A stretch of DNA of 64,000 nucleotides from Pedobacter sp. PAMC26386 (GCA_014302835.1 CP060294.1:1984001-2048000); one strand, 5' to 3'; positions 17,501 through 25,827 are shown, numbered from the stretch's first letter. Notes: generated by a model from the sequence alone, not told the origin. Made by a program: numbers and translations.

Positions 17501-17723
17501 TAAATTAAGAGAAGTGGTGCTGAGTTACAATGTACCAGCAAGCTATTTGAAACGCACAAAGTTTCTAAGTACAGTCAGCGTATCACTTGTAGGAAGGAAC
17601 TTACTATATTTTACTGGTAAAGGGACACAGAACCTGGATCTGGATCAGTTTACAGGCAAAACTTCACTTTTGCAAACCCCTTCTGTCAAGAGTTTTGGCT
17701 TCAATCTAAATGTAACCTTCTAA
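14586..17723 (+). CDS. SusC/RagA-type TonB-linked outer membrane protein
   Basis: 1045 residues. A signal peptide (ending near QVSGQ) is followed by a carboxypeptidase-regulatory-like domain (about 28-100: VNGKVTDASSSVPGVSVF, LNGDYAI), the linker LNEVVVTALGIKKDKKAVGY, a TonB plug (IASLTGKVAGL, VLIVVDGVP, YSVLKGANAAALYGSRG, GAILITTKKG) and a 22-strand barrel region ending in FNLNVTF. SusC proteins import glycans or other large nutrients together with a SusD lid lipoprotein, here the next gene at 22 bp distance. No glycan enzyme, sigma factor or ROK gene is next to this pair, so the substrate is unknown. Confidence 0.95.
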   Translation: MTTHLFAIKTLIIFMLLSCCIQVSGQTRVNGKVTDASSSVPGVSVFNRTSSKSTITDLNGDYAITAKSGDVLEFKSLSFISQRVVVSSNATINITLLTDSKSLNEVVVTALGIKKDKKAVGYAVQEVKGSDLVKAREPNAIASLTGKVAGLTIAASSNLFGNPTIELRGQTGVLIVVDGVPVSSDSWNLTPDDIESYSVLKGANAAALYGSRGQKGAILITTKKGGNINKPFTVEFNSSTQLQKGYNAIPKQQTAYGPGDNFKYAFKDGKGGGINDNDYFIWGPRFEGQPITQYNSPVAADGSLTPIPWLARGKNNLNNFLRDGLLSTNNIAIAAKNENGEMRLSLSQMYQRGTVPNTKLSSTNFNFSGAINAGKKVRFDVNINYNKQGTPNYPDATYGPQSYIYLMNIWGGADYDVNDLKNYWQPGKEGIQQYNREYTIYNNPWFVANEQLHGYYKDDIYGFVQMKYDITDKLSYNIRTNVSTWNRNQTYKYPISGNFYNGGINQVGGYEEFYDKFWENNTETSLTYKNKFHDFNLRTSVFGNLRTVNIKSLDASTNGGLIVPGVYTLSNTVLPSKPTNQFAQRQVASAYGLLDLDYKSFLYLNFTGRFDRSSTLPVKHDTYFYPSVSVSGLLSEIIHLPKAVSYLKARASYANVASDVVDEDRQYDVYKLISTYSAYDKRWNNNTGVGYSGTQYNTDLEAARIKTTEVGLEARFLNNRVGFDMAAFYNIEGPGIVNVDTSPASGVTATQKNAFTYTRKGLEITIDGTPVKTQDFSWNILFNWSTYRKWLKSIDGVLDRDGMTKVGDRADGYFIKDFQRDPNGKIIVGTNGLPAFNPYQTKIGYYNNDFVASISNTFKYKSLSLSFQVDGRFGGKIGNYVDQMQWNSGTAPESDNAFRLSDWNNRDNPNWKGTVMSDGLKIVSGQLNTDQDGRVISDTRVFAPNDVPVLYQSWARSYNRSDYELTRSRTYVKLREVVLSYNVPASYLKRTKFLSTVSVSLVGRNLLYFTGKGTQNLDLDQFTGKTSLLQTPSVKSFGFNLNVTF

Positions 17724-17745
17724 AGATCAAATTAAACAAAGTATC

Positions 17746-19251
17746 ATGAAAATAACAAAATATATAAGTTTCTTCTGCTTATCAATGGTCATACTAACTG
17801 CATGCAAGAAAACAGAAGATTTGCAAAAAAATCCGTCCGCTATCATTAATGTCTCTCCAAAATTACTTTTCACAGGGCTTTTACTGAATAGTTCTCAAGC
17901 TCCATGGACTTCAGATCAGCGAAATAATCAATACATGGTCTTGAATGAATCTTATTATGGAAATCAATCTTACGATTGGACAACAAGCAATTTTGATACT
18001 TATGCGCAATTAAGAAATGTAGTCCGTATGGAGATCGAAGCGCAAAAACAGACAGGGACACTAGGTGCTCCATATCTTACACTTGCTAAGTTCTTCAGAG
18101 CTTATTTCTTTGTAAGTATGACAGAAATGTTTGGGGATATCCCAATGAGTGAGGCTTTACAGGGTACTTCAAATGGAAATTTCACACCGAAATATGATAG
18201 TCAAAAAGATATTTATATCCAATGTTTGAAGTGGCTTGAGGAGGCAAATGCTGCCATTATACCGCTGGTAAAAAGTCAGACAAAAGCAGAAGGAGATTTC
18301 TACTATAATGGCGATCTTTCTCAATGGCAAAAGTTAATTAATTCTTTCCGGTTAAGAGTCCTGATCAGCTTAAGCAAACGCGCGGATGACAGCCCGGAAC
18401 TTAATGTAAAACAACAGTTTTCGAATATGGTCAATAATCCAGATCAATATCCGCTGATCTTAACTAATACTGATAACTTCAAACTGGTTTACAATACCTC
18501 AGATGTGTCAAACAACTACCCTTTATGGCCAAGTAATGGTATCGTGATCAAGCAGGATCTGAGAAATAGTTTAGGAGCCACTTTTGTTAACATCGCAGTC
18601 AAAACTAAGGATGCACGTTTATTTGTGGTCGCCCTACCCACAGATTCTGCGAAAGTTACAAATACACCAGGTTATGCCTCTCAGTTTACATCATATAGAG
18701 GCGGAAAAACCGGTGAGCTTCAGACCACATTGAAAGATCAGGCTATTTCAGGCAAACTTTCTATGATAAATTTTGATTATTGGTTAGCCTCTCCTTCTGG
18801 TATTCCGTCTATCCAGTTAGGGGCATCCGAAACTAATTTCAATATTGCAGAAGCGATTAACCGCGGCTGGATTGGTGGCGATGCCGCCAAATATTTTAAT
18901 GCAGGAATCGAAGAGTCGTTTAAGTTTTATGGCGCATCTAGCGCTATACCTGCTTTCGAAATACAGAACCCTTATTTAGGAAACACCCCTAATGGTTTAA
19001 CACAAATTCTAGAACAAAAATACGTGGCCTTTTTCCAAAATTCAGGCAAACAAGCTTTCTATAACTATCGCAGAACTGGTATTCCAAAATTTGATGTGGG
19101 CCCAGCTAATGCGAATAACAACCAGATTCCTGTTCGATGGGCCTATCCGATTGGCGAATACACTGTAAATACAGCAAATCTGAAAGCGTCATTACAAGCA
19201 CAATTTAATGGGGCAGATAGCCAAAATGGTGTAATGTGGCTGATTAAATAA
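17746..19251 (+). CDS. SusD/RagB-type nutrient-binding outer membrane lipoprotein
   Basis: 501 residues with a lipoprotein signal (VILTACKK, Cys20) and the SusD fold: an early TPR-rich part (LAKFFRAYFFVSMTEMFGDIPMSEAL is the hallmark segment, here spread over 110-135), ADGDFYYNGDLSQWQKLINSFRLRVLI-like KAEGDFYYNGDLSQWQKL, and the C-terminal IPVRWAYPIGEYTVN. SusD closes the SusC channel and binds the substrate at the cell surface. It ends at a strong bidirectional terminator, so the operon contains only SusC and SusD. Confidence 0.95.
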   Translation: MKITKYISFFCLSMVILTACKKTEDLQKNPSAIINVSPKLLFTGLLLNSSQAPWTSDQRNNQYMVLNESYYGNQSYDWTTSNFDTYAQLRNVVRMEIEAQKQTGTLGAPYLTLAKFFRAYFFVSMTEMFGDIPMSEALQGTSNGNFTPKYDSQKDIYIQCLKWLEEANAAIIPLVKSQTKAEGDFYYNGDLSQWQKLINSFRLRVLISLSKRADDSPELNVKQQFSNMVNNPDQYPLILTNTDNFKLVYNTSDVSNNYPLWPSNGIVIKQDLRNSLGATFVNIAVKTKDARLFVVALPTDSAKVTNTPGYASQFTSYRGGKTGELQTTLKDQAISGKLSMINFDYWLASPSGIPSIQLGASETNFNIAEAINRGWIGGDAAKYFNAGIEESFKFYGASSAIPAFEIQNPYLGNTPNGLTQILEQKYVAFFQNSGKQAFYNYRRTGIPKFDVGPANANNNQIPVRWAYPIGEYTVNTANLKASLQAQFNGADSQNGVMWLIK

Positions 19252-19296
19252 TTAAAAGCACAAACCGACTTGAAAAATCGGTTTGTGCTTTTAATT
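19250..19296. terminator. 19-bp perfect hairpin, bidirectional terminator
   Basis: Arms 19250-19268 and 19278-19296, perfectly complementary, loop 9 nt. The stem has A4/T4 runs towards its base. It ends the SusC/SusD operon and the convergent SRPBCC transcript (ending at 19302). Confidence 0.85.
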
Positions 19297-19301
19297 TTAT
19301 C

Positions 19302-19805
19302 TTATTGCTGTTCTACCAATTCTTTCAATTTTACATTCATGCTTTTGAACCCAATTTCGGTTTTGTCAAGCTGACTTTCAAATAAGGAGACTAAAATACC
19401 TGTAAAAGTCTCCATCTGGATAAAGGTTGTAGTCCCGTTTCCATTATCTATCAGCTCAAATTTATGGGTTCCATCAAATAACCCTTTGAATAACAATTTT
19501 CCCTTCCAGCTCAATTCTTTATTTTCAGCAAAGACAAGAACTTCTGGGTTAAAAGTCATTCCACTCCCATTTGGCGGCTCAATACGTACTGTTATTTTAC
19601 TGCCCGAATCAATTCTACCCTGAATCGATTTTATAAATGGATTCCAGTTTGGGTAATTATCAAAATTTGAAAATATGGCCCAGACTTTTTGGGGCGCCGC
19701 ATTGATTAAAATTTCTGTTTTGATTTCTTTTGCTTTTGCCATTACACCTAAAATTACCGTTATACTTACAAATAAACAAATCACAATTATGATTACTTTT
19801 TTCAT
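19302..19805 (-). CDS. SRPBCC-family protein with N-terminal membrane anchor
   Basis: 167 residues starting at ATG 19803-19805 (MKKVIIIVICLFVSITVI); a longer frame begins at 19868 but would put a poorly coded 21-residue tail in front of a normal signal anchor and cover the FNR-like box, so I reject it. The SRPBCC/polyketide-cyclase-like domain shows TEILINAAPQKVWAIFSNFD, YPNWNPFIKSI and ELSWKGKLLFKGLFDGTHKF. Such domains bind hydrophobic ligands. The gene lies downstream of the Crp/Fnr regulator at 19881 and has a consensus FNR-type box 50 bp before its start, so it is the likely direct target. Confidence 0.82.
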   Translation of the reverse strand: MKKVIIIVICLFVSITVILGVMAKAKEIKTEILINAAPQKVWAIFSNFDNYPNWNPFIKSIQGRIDSGSKITVRIEPPNGSGMTFNPEVLVFAENKELSWKGKLLFKGLFDGTHKFELIDNGNGTTTFIQMETFTGILVSLFESQLDKTEIGFKSMNVKLKELVEQQ

Positions 19806-19854
19806 TTTTTCTTGTTTAGCACTACAAAGATCTAATGTAACCAGCAAACTATTC

Positions 19855-19868
19855 TTGATAAATATCAA
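19855..19868. promoter_or_regulatory. FNR-type box TTGATAAATATCAA
   Basis: The sequence TTGATAAATATCAA matches the FNR consensus TTGATnnnnATCAA in all ten conserved positions, and the symmetry extends to 10 bp arms (19851-19860 and 19863-19872). It lies between the end of the Crp/Fnr gene (19881) and the start of the SRPBCC gene (19805). The encoded regulator carries ETLSR in its recognition helix, the E-x-x-S-R pattern that reads TTGAT in FNR proteins. Confidence 0.65.
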
Positions 19869-19880
19869 GAATTTCAGGAA

Positions 19881-20444
19881 CTACTTCCTTCGCATTCTAC
19901 TGAGTGTTTCAGGACTCATACCAAGCATTGAAGCGATATACTGTAAGGGAACCTGGTTAAAAAGTTCTTTATTGTGTTCAAAGAAGTAATGATATCTTTC
20001 TTCAGCAGTCATTGAAAGATGAGTAAAAATTCTATCTTCCACCAGTGTGAAACAACGTACAATAAACTGTTTTTCCAATTCGTGCCATTTAGAAACAATT
20101 GTACCTACTTTTTTATAATCTTCACTGCTAATCGTGTATAGTTCCGAATCGGCTAATGCCTGAATTGTCCAGCGCGCAGGGTTGTCAAAAATAAAACTTG
20201 ATAAATCAGTTACAAAATATCCTTTTCCTGCTATCCATTGTGTTACTTCTTCCTTTTCACTTGCAGCGAATATTCTTAGAAAACCTGATTTTATAAAGCT
20301 TAATTTATCGCAGTTTTTTCCTGTTTTTAAGAAATATTCTCCTTTTTTAATTGTACTTAGCTTAAAAAAAGAGACTATTTGAACCAATTCATCAAATTTC
20401 CCAATTCCTAGATAAGAAGCAATATAATGCTCAAGTTCTGTCAT
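19881..20444 (-). CDS. Crp/Fnr-family transcriptional regulator
   Basis: 187 residues: cyclic-nucleotide-binding-like beta barrel (about 25-115; KKGEYFLKTGKNCDKLSFIKSG spread over it) and a C-terminal HTH with LQYIASMLGMSPETLSRMRRK as its recognition part. Only two cysteines (45 and 130) are present, so there is no FNR-type iron-sulphur cluster; the signal is unknown. The ETLSR helix predicts TTGAT half sites, and one perfect box lies 12 bp after the gene. The protein resembles the many small Crp-type regulators of Bacteroidota. Confidence 0.88.
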   Translation of the reverse strand: MTELEHYIASYLGIGKFDELVQIVSFFKLSTIKKGEYFLKTGKNCDKLSFIKSGFLRIFAASEKEEVTQWIAGKGYFVTDLSSFIFDNPARWTIQALADSELYTISSEDYKKVGTIVSKWHELEKQFIVRCFTLVEDRIFTHLSMTAEERYHYFFEHNKELFNQVPLQYIASMLGMSPETLSRMRRK

Positions 20445-20549
20445 GTTCTCTGGATAATAGCTTTGTATTCCTGGTTTAGCCAGCGTTTGAAGATGCGAAA
20501 ACTTCAGGCAGTATTCAACTTAATGGCAAAATTATTTTCCGACCTGAGA

Positions 20550-21626
20550 TTATTCACTGTCAATCATCTCCAGCAAATGGTTAAGGTTTGATTCGGTATT
20601 GTAAAAATGAAATGAGACACGGATTCCATCGCCATGTGCGGAGAAAATGATATTGGCCTCCTCTATCCTTTTGATAGTTTTTTCTTCAAGTAATAAATTA
20701 AATATTGAAGAGTGTTCCTCTCGTTTTGCAACTTCTTTGGCCAATAAACCACGTAAACTAAAGGCCTCCTTAGCTTTTATGCTAATCGTTCTTATTTGAT
20801 TTTCAATAAAATCTATCCCCAGCTCTTCCAAAAAAAGAATGGATTGATTTAAGGTTCCAAAATTAAGTGTGTCAAGATGACCGGGCTCAAAATAAAAAGA
20901 ATGACGCTTTTTACCTTTTAAGAATGCTTCTTTAGGCATTGAATATCCACTCCTTTGTGGATAGATCCTATCGGAAATTTCATCCTTAAAAAACAAGACA
21001 GCATTTCCATAGCCTGCAAGCACCCATTTATAGCCACTAAAAATTAGCACGTCCAATCCAGATGTTTCGAAATCGAATCTCTGAGTAGCACAAAACTGAG
21101 TTCCATCTGCTATAATCAGCAGATCTGGGTAATGTGATTTCAGCTGTTTAATGAAATCAAGATTAATTTTGATTCCATTATTATACTGGACAAGACTTAT
21201 AGCAAGCACACTTGGCTTGAACTCCTTAACCTTTCTTAAAATATTATCTTCTAAATCTCCATTGATTAAGGCGTAATCACAAATAAATCCTCTGCTTTCA
21301 ACCGGATAGTTAATAGATGGATAATCTCCCTGCAACAGTAAAAAACGATGATCGGCTGAAAGGCCATCTAATAATACATTTAAACCAGATGAAAAATTAT
21401 TTGACAAATAGATATAGTCTTCTTTCGCATTAAAGAAACGCGCCAGATTATGTTTGACTTCTTGTATCAGTTTAGCATGATTTAACCGGAAACCACTTCC
21501 CAGGTTCATAAATTCCTGATCATGTGTCTTTCGCCAATCCGATAGCCTCTCTGATAAAATACCAGATTTAGCAGTATTCAAATAATTATAGTTTCTAAGT
21601 ACAGGGAATTGATCTTCGAATGTCAT
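20550..21626 (-). CDS. Class V PLP-dependent aminotransferase-fold enzyme
   Basis: 358 residues. LRNYNYLNTAKSGILSERL at the start and SNNFSSGLNVLLDGL match the cysteine desulfurase/isopenicillin-N-epimerase group. The PLP-binding Asp is in ADGTQF (Asp174) and the Schiff-base lysine in FSGYKWVLAGYG (Lys200). There is no catalytic-loop cysteine of SufS type near residue 330, so cysteine desulfurase activity is not implied; an epimerase or lyase-like function is possible. It is divergent from the phosphoesterase gene. Confidence 0.85.
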   Translation of the reverse strand: MTFEDQFPVLRNYNYLNTAKSGILSERLSDWRKTHDQEFMNLGSGFRLNHAKLIQEVKHNLARFFNAKEDYIYLSNNFSSGLNVLLDGLSADHRFLLLQGDYPSINYPVESRGFICDYALINGDLEDNILRKVKEFKPSVLAISLVQYNNGIKINLDFIKQLKSHYPDLLIIADGTQFCATQRFDFETSGLDVLIFSGYKWVLAGYGNAVLFFKDEISDRIYPQRSGYSMPKEAFLKGKKRHSFYFEPGHLDTLNFGTLNQSILFLEELGIDFIENQIRTISIKAKEAFSLRGLLAKEVAKREEHSSIFNLLLEEKTIKRIEEANIIFSAHGDGIRVSFHFYNTESNLNHLLEMIDSE

Positions 21627-21763
21627 TTAGCAATAGTATCCATATTAATTTAAAGTTTCGGTCTGCATCAGGTAAAAATTCAATGCGCTTAATTCTTAAT
21701 CTATTCATAACATGATCTACTTTAAAAAAGGAATATAACCAGCTAATTTCGCCATTTAATAGT

Positions 21764-22684
21764 TTGAAGAACATGAAAAGAAGATCCGTACTCAAAAGTA
21801 TCGGCAGTATCGGCAGCCTTTTACTGGCCCCCTCTATAAGTTTTGCCTCTATAGCCACAGAAAGACGTCCAGTCTTGCGAATTGCTCATCTGACTGATGT
21901 CCATTTGAAGAATTATTCAGATGCACCTCAAAGGTTTGCTAAATGTTTACACCATGTGCAACAACAGTCTCCAAAAATAGAATTGATACTTAATGGTGGC
22001 GATATCGTTTATGACATGAACAAAGAACAACTCAATACGATTAATGAGCAATGGAAATTAACACATTCAATTATGAAACAAGAATGTAGTATTCCTGTTC
22101 AATACTGTCTTGGTAACCATGATATTTGGTGGAATGAAAACAATAAGGGTCAAACCATTTACGGCAAACAATATTCCATGGAGCAACTCCAACTACCCAA
22201 ACCTTATTACAGTTTTCTAAAAAGTGGTTGGAAATTTATCATTTTAGACAGCGTTCATCTTGACATTGATCATACGTGGTATATTGGCAAACTTGGAGAC
22301 GAACAATTTACCTGGCTTAAAAATGAATTAAAAGATACGCCAGCAGGAACTCCTATTTTAGTAATGTCTCATATCCCTATTTTAACTGCTACTCTCATGA
22401 TAGAAGATGATATTGTAAATAAATGGGAAATGCTGGGTGGAGATATGCATACAGATACTGCAAAAATCATTACGCTATTCTACCAATATCCAAATGTTAA
22501 ATTATGTCTTAGCGGGCACATACATTTACGGGATAAAGTGGTTTACAATAATATTACCTATATCTGCAACGGGGCAGTAAGCGGTGCCTGGTGGAATGGT
22601 AACAAAAGAGAAACAGCCGCTGGTTATGGTTTAATAGACCTTTATGCTGATGGTCATTTTGAGGAACAATATATTAATTATTAA
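21764..22684 (+). CDS. Exported metallophosphoesterase
   Basis: 306 residues. The N-terminus MKNMKRRSVLKSIGSIGSLL looks like a twin-arginine-type signal (RRSVLK). The calcineurin-like metal motifs follow in order: DVHLKN (about 47-52), GGDIVYD (about 79-85), GNHDIWW (about 117-123), MSHIPIL and GHIHLRD. All metal ligands are present. The family hydrolyses phosphomono- or diesters; the substrate is not evident. A twin-arginine route would fit a metal-loaded exported enzyme. The gene is monocistronic. Confidence 0.9.
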   Translation: MKNMKRRSVLKSIGSIGSLLLAPSISFASIATERRPVLRIAHLTDVHLKNYSDAPQRFAKCLHHVQQQSPKIELILNGGDIVYDMNKEQLNTINEQWKLTHSIMKQECSIPVQYCLGNHDIWWNENNKGQTIYGKQYSMEQLQLPKPYYSFLKSGWKFIILDSVHLDIDHTWYIGKLGDEQFTWLKNELKDTPAGTPILVMSHIPILTATLMIEDDIVNKWEMLGGDMHTDTAKIITLFYQYPNVKLCLSGHIHLRDKVVYNNITYICNGAVSGAWWNGNKRETAAGYGLIDLYADGHFEEQYINY

Positions 22685-22708
22685 AATTCCCGCTGACAGA
22701 CACCGCTG

Positions 22709-23452
22709 TCACATCAAAAACAACCAATCTCCGAAGCTCAGTTTACCACGCACACTTTGCTGATAGGTATTAGGAACGATAAACAGGTAAGTCTTAAAAA
22801 CAGGTTTTTCTTCCTTTTGTTTCAGCATGGGATCGCCACCTACCTCCATAGATAAAGTGTTTTTGCGGTCGTCAGTCTTACTAACAAGCTGGATGATCCG
22901 ATCATCCAGTTTCCAGGTTTTGTTATAATGAATTCCAAAAAAATCTTTCTCCTGATTTTCTGGTTTACCATATTTTTCCGTTAAGCCTTTTATTACTTTT
23001 TCAAATGCCAGACTATCGGTTTCATCAGATACGGCAACCAACCCCATCAGTTCATTATCTTCAGTAACCATCACGCCAATTTTACTGAAAGACAACTCAC
23101 TATACGCAGCGACGTATTTACCTGGATGCCAGTAAGTCATATTATACTGGGAAGCGATTAGTCCACTATTTCCCTCAACCATCCGGGATTCAATCCAGTT
23201 TCCTTCTGTTGTATCTTTTATTAAAGTATCTATGGAAATGGAATAAGAATTAAGGAATTTCTCCTCTTTGTTCTTATCACTTTCAGATTCGTCTCCTTTG
23301 CTTTTTTCAATTGGTTTTTGGAAAAACCCCGCTGCATTGAAGTCCATTGAAATAGTTTTCAGATCAAGAACTTCTTTACCCAATTTCGGACCTGAACATG
23401 ATAATAGTATCATAGCTATCAACGAACTGGAAAATAAGCAGCATTTTTTCAT
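22709..23452 (-). CDS. Hypothetical lipoprotein
   Basis: The frame opens at 23530, but the ATG at 23450-23452 begins a clean lipoprotein signal (MKKCCLFSSSLIAMILLSCS, lipid Cys at about 19), so that is the better start: 247 residues. The rest is a soluble domain with AVSDETDSLAFEKVIKGLTE, YGKPENQEKDFFGIHYNKTW and DDRKNTLSMEVGGDPML. I do not recognise the family. It is convergent with the phosphoesterase and 24 bp from it. Confidence 0.65.
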   Translation of the reverse strand: MKKCCLFSSSLIAMILLSCSGPKLGKEVLDLKTISMDFNAAGFFQKPIEKSKGDESESDKNKEEKFLNSYSISIDTLIKDTTEGNWIESRMVEGNSGLIASQYNMTYWHPGKYVAAYSELSFSKIGVMVTEDNELMGLVAVSDETDSLAFEKVIKGLTEKYGKPENQEKDFFGIHYNKTWKLDDRIIQLVSKTDDRKNTLSMEVGGDPMLKQKEEKPVFKTYLFIVPNTYQQSVRGKLSFGDWLFLM

Positions 23453-23544
23453 ATGAGTATAAACCCAGAATCGCATTGATTGTTTTGTAGAATAGAGTAA
23501 ACAGATGCGGAGATGATGCAGGAGTTGCAAACCCTCCGTAAAAA

Positions 23545-23577
23545 ATAAAAGCCTCTCATTTCTGAAAGGCTTTTTAT
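23545..23577 (-). terminator. Terminator of the 39-residue small gene
   Basis: On the minus strand AAAGCCT and AGGCTTT pair around a short loop and are followed by TTTTATTTTTTA. The hairpin follows directly on the stop codon of the small gene at 23577-23696, supporting that gene as real. Confidence 0.7.
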
Positions 23578-23696
23578 TATTTCGCTTCTTTGTCTTCGAA
23601 AGATAAAATACCGAAATTCTTTTTATTCCATTTTTTCAATTTTCTTGGCACTCTTACTGTAACAGCAGCTGTGCTTTTTTTATCTTGTTTTTTCAT
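23577..23696 (-). CDS. Small basic protein, 39 residues
   Basis: ATG at 23694-23696 with a GGAG ribosome-binding sequence 4 bp before it; the product is MKKQDKKSTAAVTVRVPRKL followed by KKWNKKNFGILSFEDKEAK. It is strongly basic at the N-terminus, without a hydrophobic segment. A terminator follows at once. The clean ribosome site and terminator argue that it is expressed. The family is not recognised; a nucleic-acid-binding role would be a guess. Confidence 0.55.
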   Translation of the reverse strand: MKKQDKKSTAAVTVRVPRKLKKWNKKNFGILSFEDKEAK

Positions 23697-23724
23697 CTCC
23701 ACAAAATTAACCTTTAATTATCAA

Positions 23725-24036
23725 TTATTTGCCAGTAATTATCAATCCTTCATGTTCAATGTAGAATAAAGGTTTTTTTTCGTTCATATCAAACATTTCT
23801 TTGGTCCAAAAATTTAGCGGAGAATTTACCATATTCTTTCCCCCATCTTTCATTTTCCTCAGTACTTTTTCCGACTCTTCGGCTGAAGAACCAGAAATTT
23901 CAAAATATTACTCCATTACCTTGATTGCCGTGCCCTTTTGTCCTGATTTGTATAATAAATAATTATAGGTTTGCAAAAACAATGGTTTCTTTTTGTTCGT
24001 TAACGATAACTTAGACCGCTCAAGAGCCCTGCCTGT
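23725..24036 (-). pseudogene. Relic of a TlpA/thioredoxin-type protein (C-terminal helical part)
   Basis: A minus-strand frame without start codon, open from 24036 to the stop at 23725-23727, except for one TAA at 23908-23910. It reads RALERSKLSLTNKKKPLF, LQTYNYLLYKSGQKGTAIKV and, after the stop, YFEISGSSAEESEKVLRKMK. The pattern xxYLxTYxxLLYKxGxKxxAI followed by a helix ending in LxKM is common at the end of Bacteroidota exported thioredoxin-family proteins with a TPR-like tail. The CxxC domain is gone. The rest of the gap 23697-24189 shows nothing else. Confidence 0.5.
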
Positions 24037-24189
24037 CTAAAATTCATATACCTTTTAAAGAATTATAAACTTACACATTTCACCTTTAAAACATGTTTAT
24101 TTTCTATATCTTAAAAAATCAATTAAAAAGAACAAAACAATGACCATTACAATACGTTACAACTTTAAAAAGAAATAGAGTAAATAAAT

Positions 24190-25065
24190 ATGGACATAGA
24201 AAAAACAGACTTAGATCATCAGTTTGAACAATTAATAGAAAAGCAGGACATCGGTGGATTGCTGGCATTTATTAAAACCCTGAGTCCGGCACTCTCAGTT
24301 ATTGCACAGAAAAACCCGCTTATTTATTTAACATGGTTCTATAATTTATTAGAAGTTGTAGAATCAAGAAGGTACAATTTGTCTATTGAATATATTACAG
24401 AGACAAGAATCAAATTACTTGATTTTGTTGAGCATCTACAAGATTACCAAACTGATGATTTACAAGTTCTGAATTTACTGGGGTTAGCATTCGATATGAT
24501 TATTTCGTACCATGAAGGCATCTTTTCAATAGAAGAAAAATTACATTATTACGAACTAGCCCTTCATTGTTTCACCAAAGGACAAAAACTAGACCCGACT
24601 CGGGTGAAATTTACTCGAGATGCTACCAATATGCTAAAATCCATGGCAACTCTTTACCATACCCAGCAAAATATGGCCAAGGTTACGGAGCGTTTTGAAT
24701 TAGGAAGAGTTATATTTTCAAAAGCATATGAAAATGAAAAGAACTTTGACATAAATTTTTATTGGGGTCATTTTTTAATAGAATATGCCCGGTTAACCGA
24801 TGTTTCTATGGCTAAAGAAGTATTAAAGGATGCCGAGCGTAAATTACTCCTGGCTAAAGAATTGATTGATGACAAATATCAATGGCCTTATTTATCGCTA
24901 GCCAATATTGCATTGATGTCTGGTGACAAAGACAAGTGTTTAAATATACTGAAAGAATATAAATCAGTAATCTCCCCTACATTTTATAAAGAAATCATTG
25001 ATGATCTTTTAACGAATGAGGATTTCATTGAAGTCAGGTATGATCTTTCTATTTTAATCAATTAA
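24190..25065 (+). CDS. TPR-like helical protein, function unknown
   Basis: 291 residues, soluble and almost fully alpha-helical, with TPR-like helix pairs (YYELALHCFTKGQKLDP; ARLTDVSMAKEVLKDAERKL; WPYLSLANIALMSGDKDKCL) and a C-terminal DLLTNEDFIEVRYD of the sort seen at the end of TPR proteins. No signal peptide. The family is not identified; a scaffold role is plausible. It is a single gene with about 270 bp of empty AT-rich sequence after it. Confidence 0.55.
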   Translation: MDIEKTDLDHQFEQLIEKQDIGGLLAFIKTLSPALSVIAQKNPLIYLTWFYNLLEVVESRRYNLSIEYITETRIKLLDFVEHLQDYQTDDLQVLNLLGLAFDMIISYHEGIFSIEEKLHYYELALHCFTKGQKLDPTRVKFTRDATNMLKSMATLYHTQQNMAKVTERFELGRVIFSKAYENEKNFDINFYWGHFLIEYARLTDVSMAKEVLKDAERKLLLAKELIDDKYQWPYLSLANIALMSGDKDKCLNILKEYKSVISPTFYKEIIDDLLTNEDFIEVRYDLSILIN

Positions 25066-25338
25066 AACACTCTTATTTATCTGTTTTTACTACACTATAA
25101 TTAAAGTGATTGTTAACCTTACACGGTAAATTTTATTCCTATTTACCAATAAATTAACTTGTTATCTCCCTTTTTCAATTTCAGATCTTTACAAATCCGC
25201 AACTGGCACTAAATTTGTCGCTGTAGATTTTTTATTTGATATAAAAGAATATATTTTAACATAAATACAACATCACGCCCAATAAAGACATATTTTTATT
25301 ATTTTAAACTTTAATTAACCTTTTAACCCTTACCAAAC

Positions 25339-25812
25339 ATGAACAATTACAAGTATTTTGACCAGGATGGAGAAAAGTATCATTTGAAGGCGCAATTCGT
25401 ATTTATTACGTTTATTGGCGGAATTTTTCTTTTAGGTGGCCTTGCACTTGCTTTAACTAAGGGATCAACTGACAAAGCAACAATGTGGATTGGTGTTTTC
25501 ATGGCAGTGCTAGGTGCAATGGCATTACTACGTATTACCGCAAAAACTGTGATCGATATGCAATCCCGCCAAGTCATTGTGAAAAAGAACATGTTTTCGT
25601 CTGAAGTAGCTTATAGTCTGGATAATTTTGAGACTTTCCTGGTTGCCAGTACAGTTTCTGTATTTGGAATTACAATGAACGGAACAGCGCTAATGGTCTT
25701 AAACATAGATGGTAAAGAGAAAAACCTGATGATGAACCAATCCATATTTTCTGTAGCACCACTCAATAATATGGTTATCGAGGCCTTACAAATTATGAAA
25801 CTTGAGGATTAA
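25339..25812 (+). CDS. Two-TM membrane protein with a PH-like cytoplasmic domain
   Basis: 157 residues. Two helices (about 22-43 and 51-68) form a hairpin; then TVIDMQSRQVIVKKNMFSS and YSLDNFETFLVA suggest a beta-rich domain like the bacterial PH (bPH) proteins with a membrane hairpin. No catalytic motif. The next gene (25828) has the same layout, so the two look like distant paralogues that form a complex. They are 15 bp apart and end at the same terminator region. Confidence 0.5.
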   Translation: MNNYKYFDQDGEKYHLKAQFVFITFIGGIFLLGGLALALTKGSTDKATMWIGVFMAVLGAMALLRITAKTVIDMQSRQVIVKKNMFSSEVAYSLDNFETFLVASTVSVFGITMNGTALMVLNIDGKEKNLMMNQSIFSVAPLNNMVIEALQIMKLED

Positions 25813-25827
25813 AAAAGGAAATGGCTT

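Noticed and set aside
19806..19868. Extended N-terminus of the SRPBCC protein
   Set aside because: It would cover the FNR-type box and put a signal anchor in an internal position.
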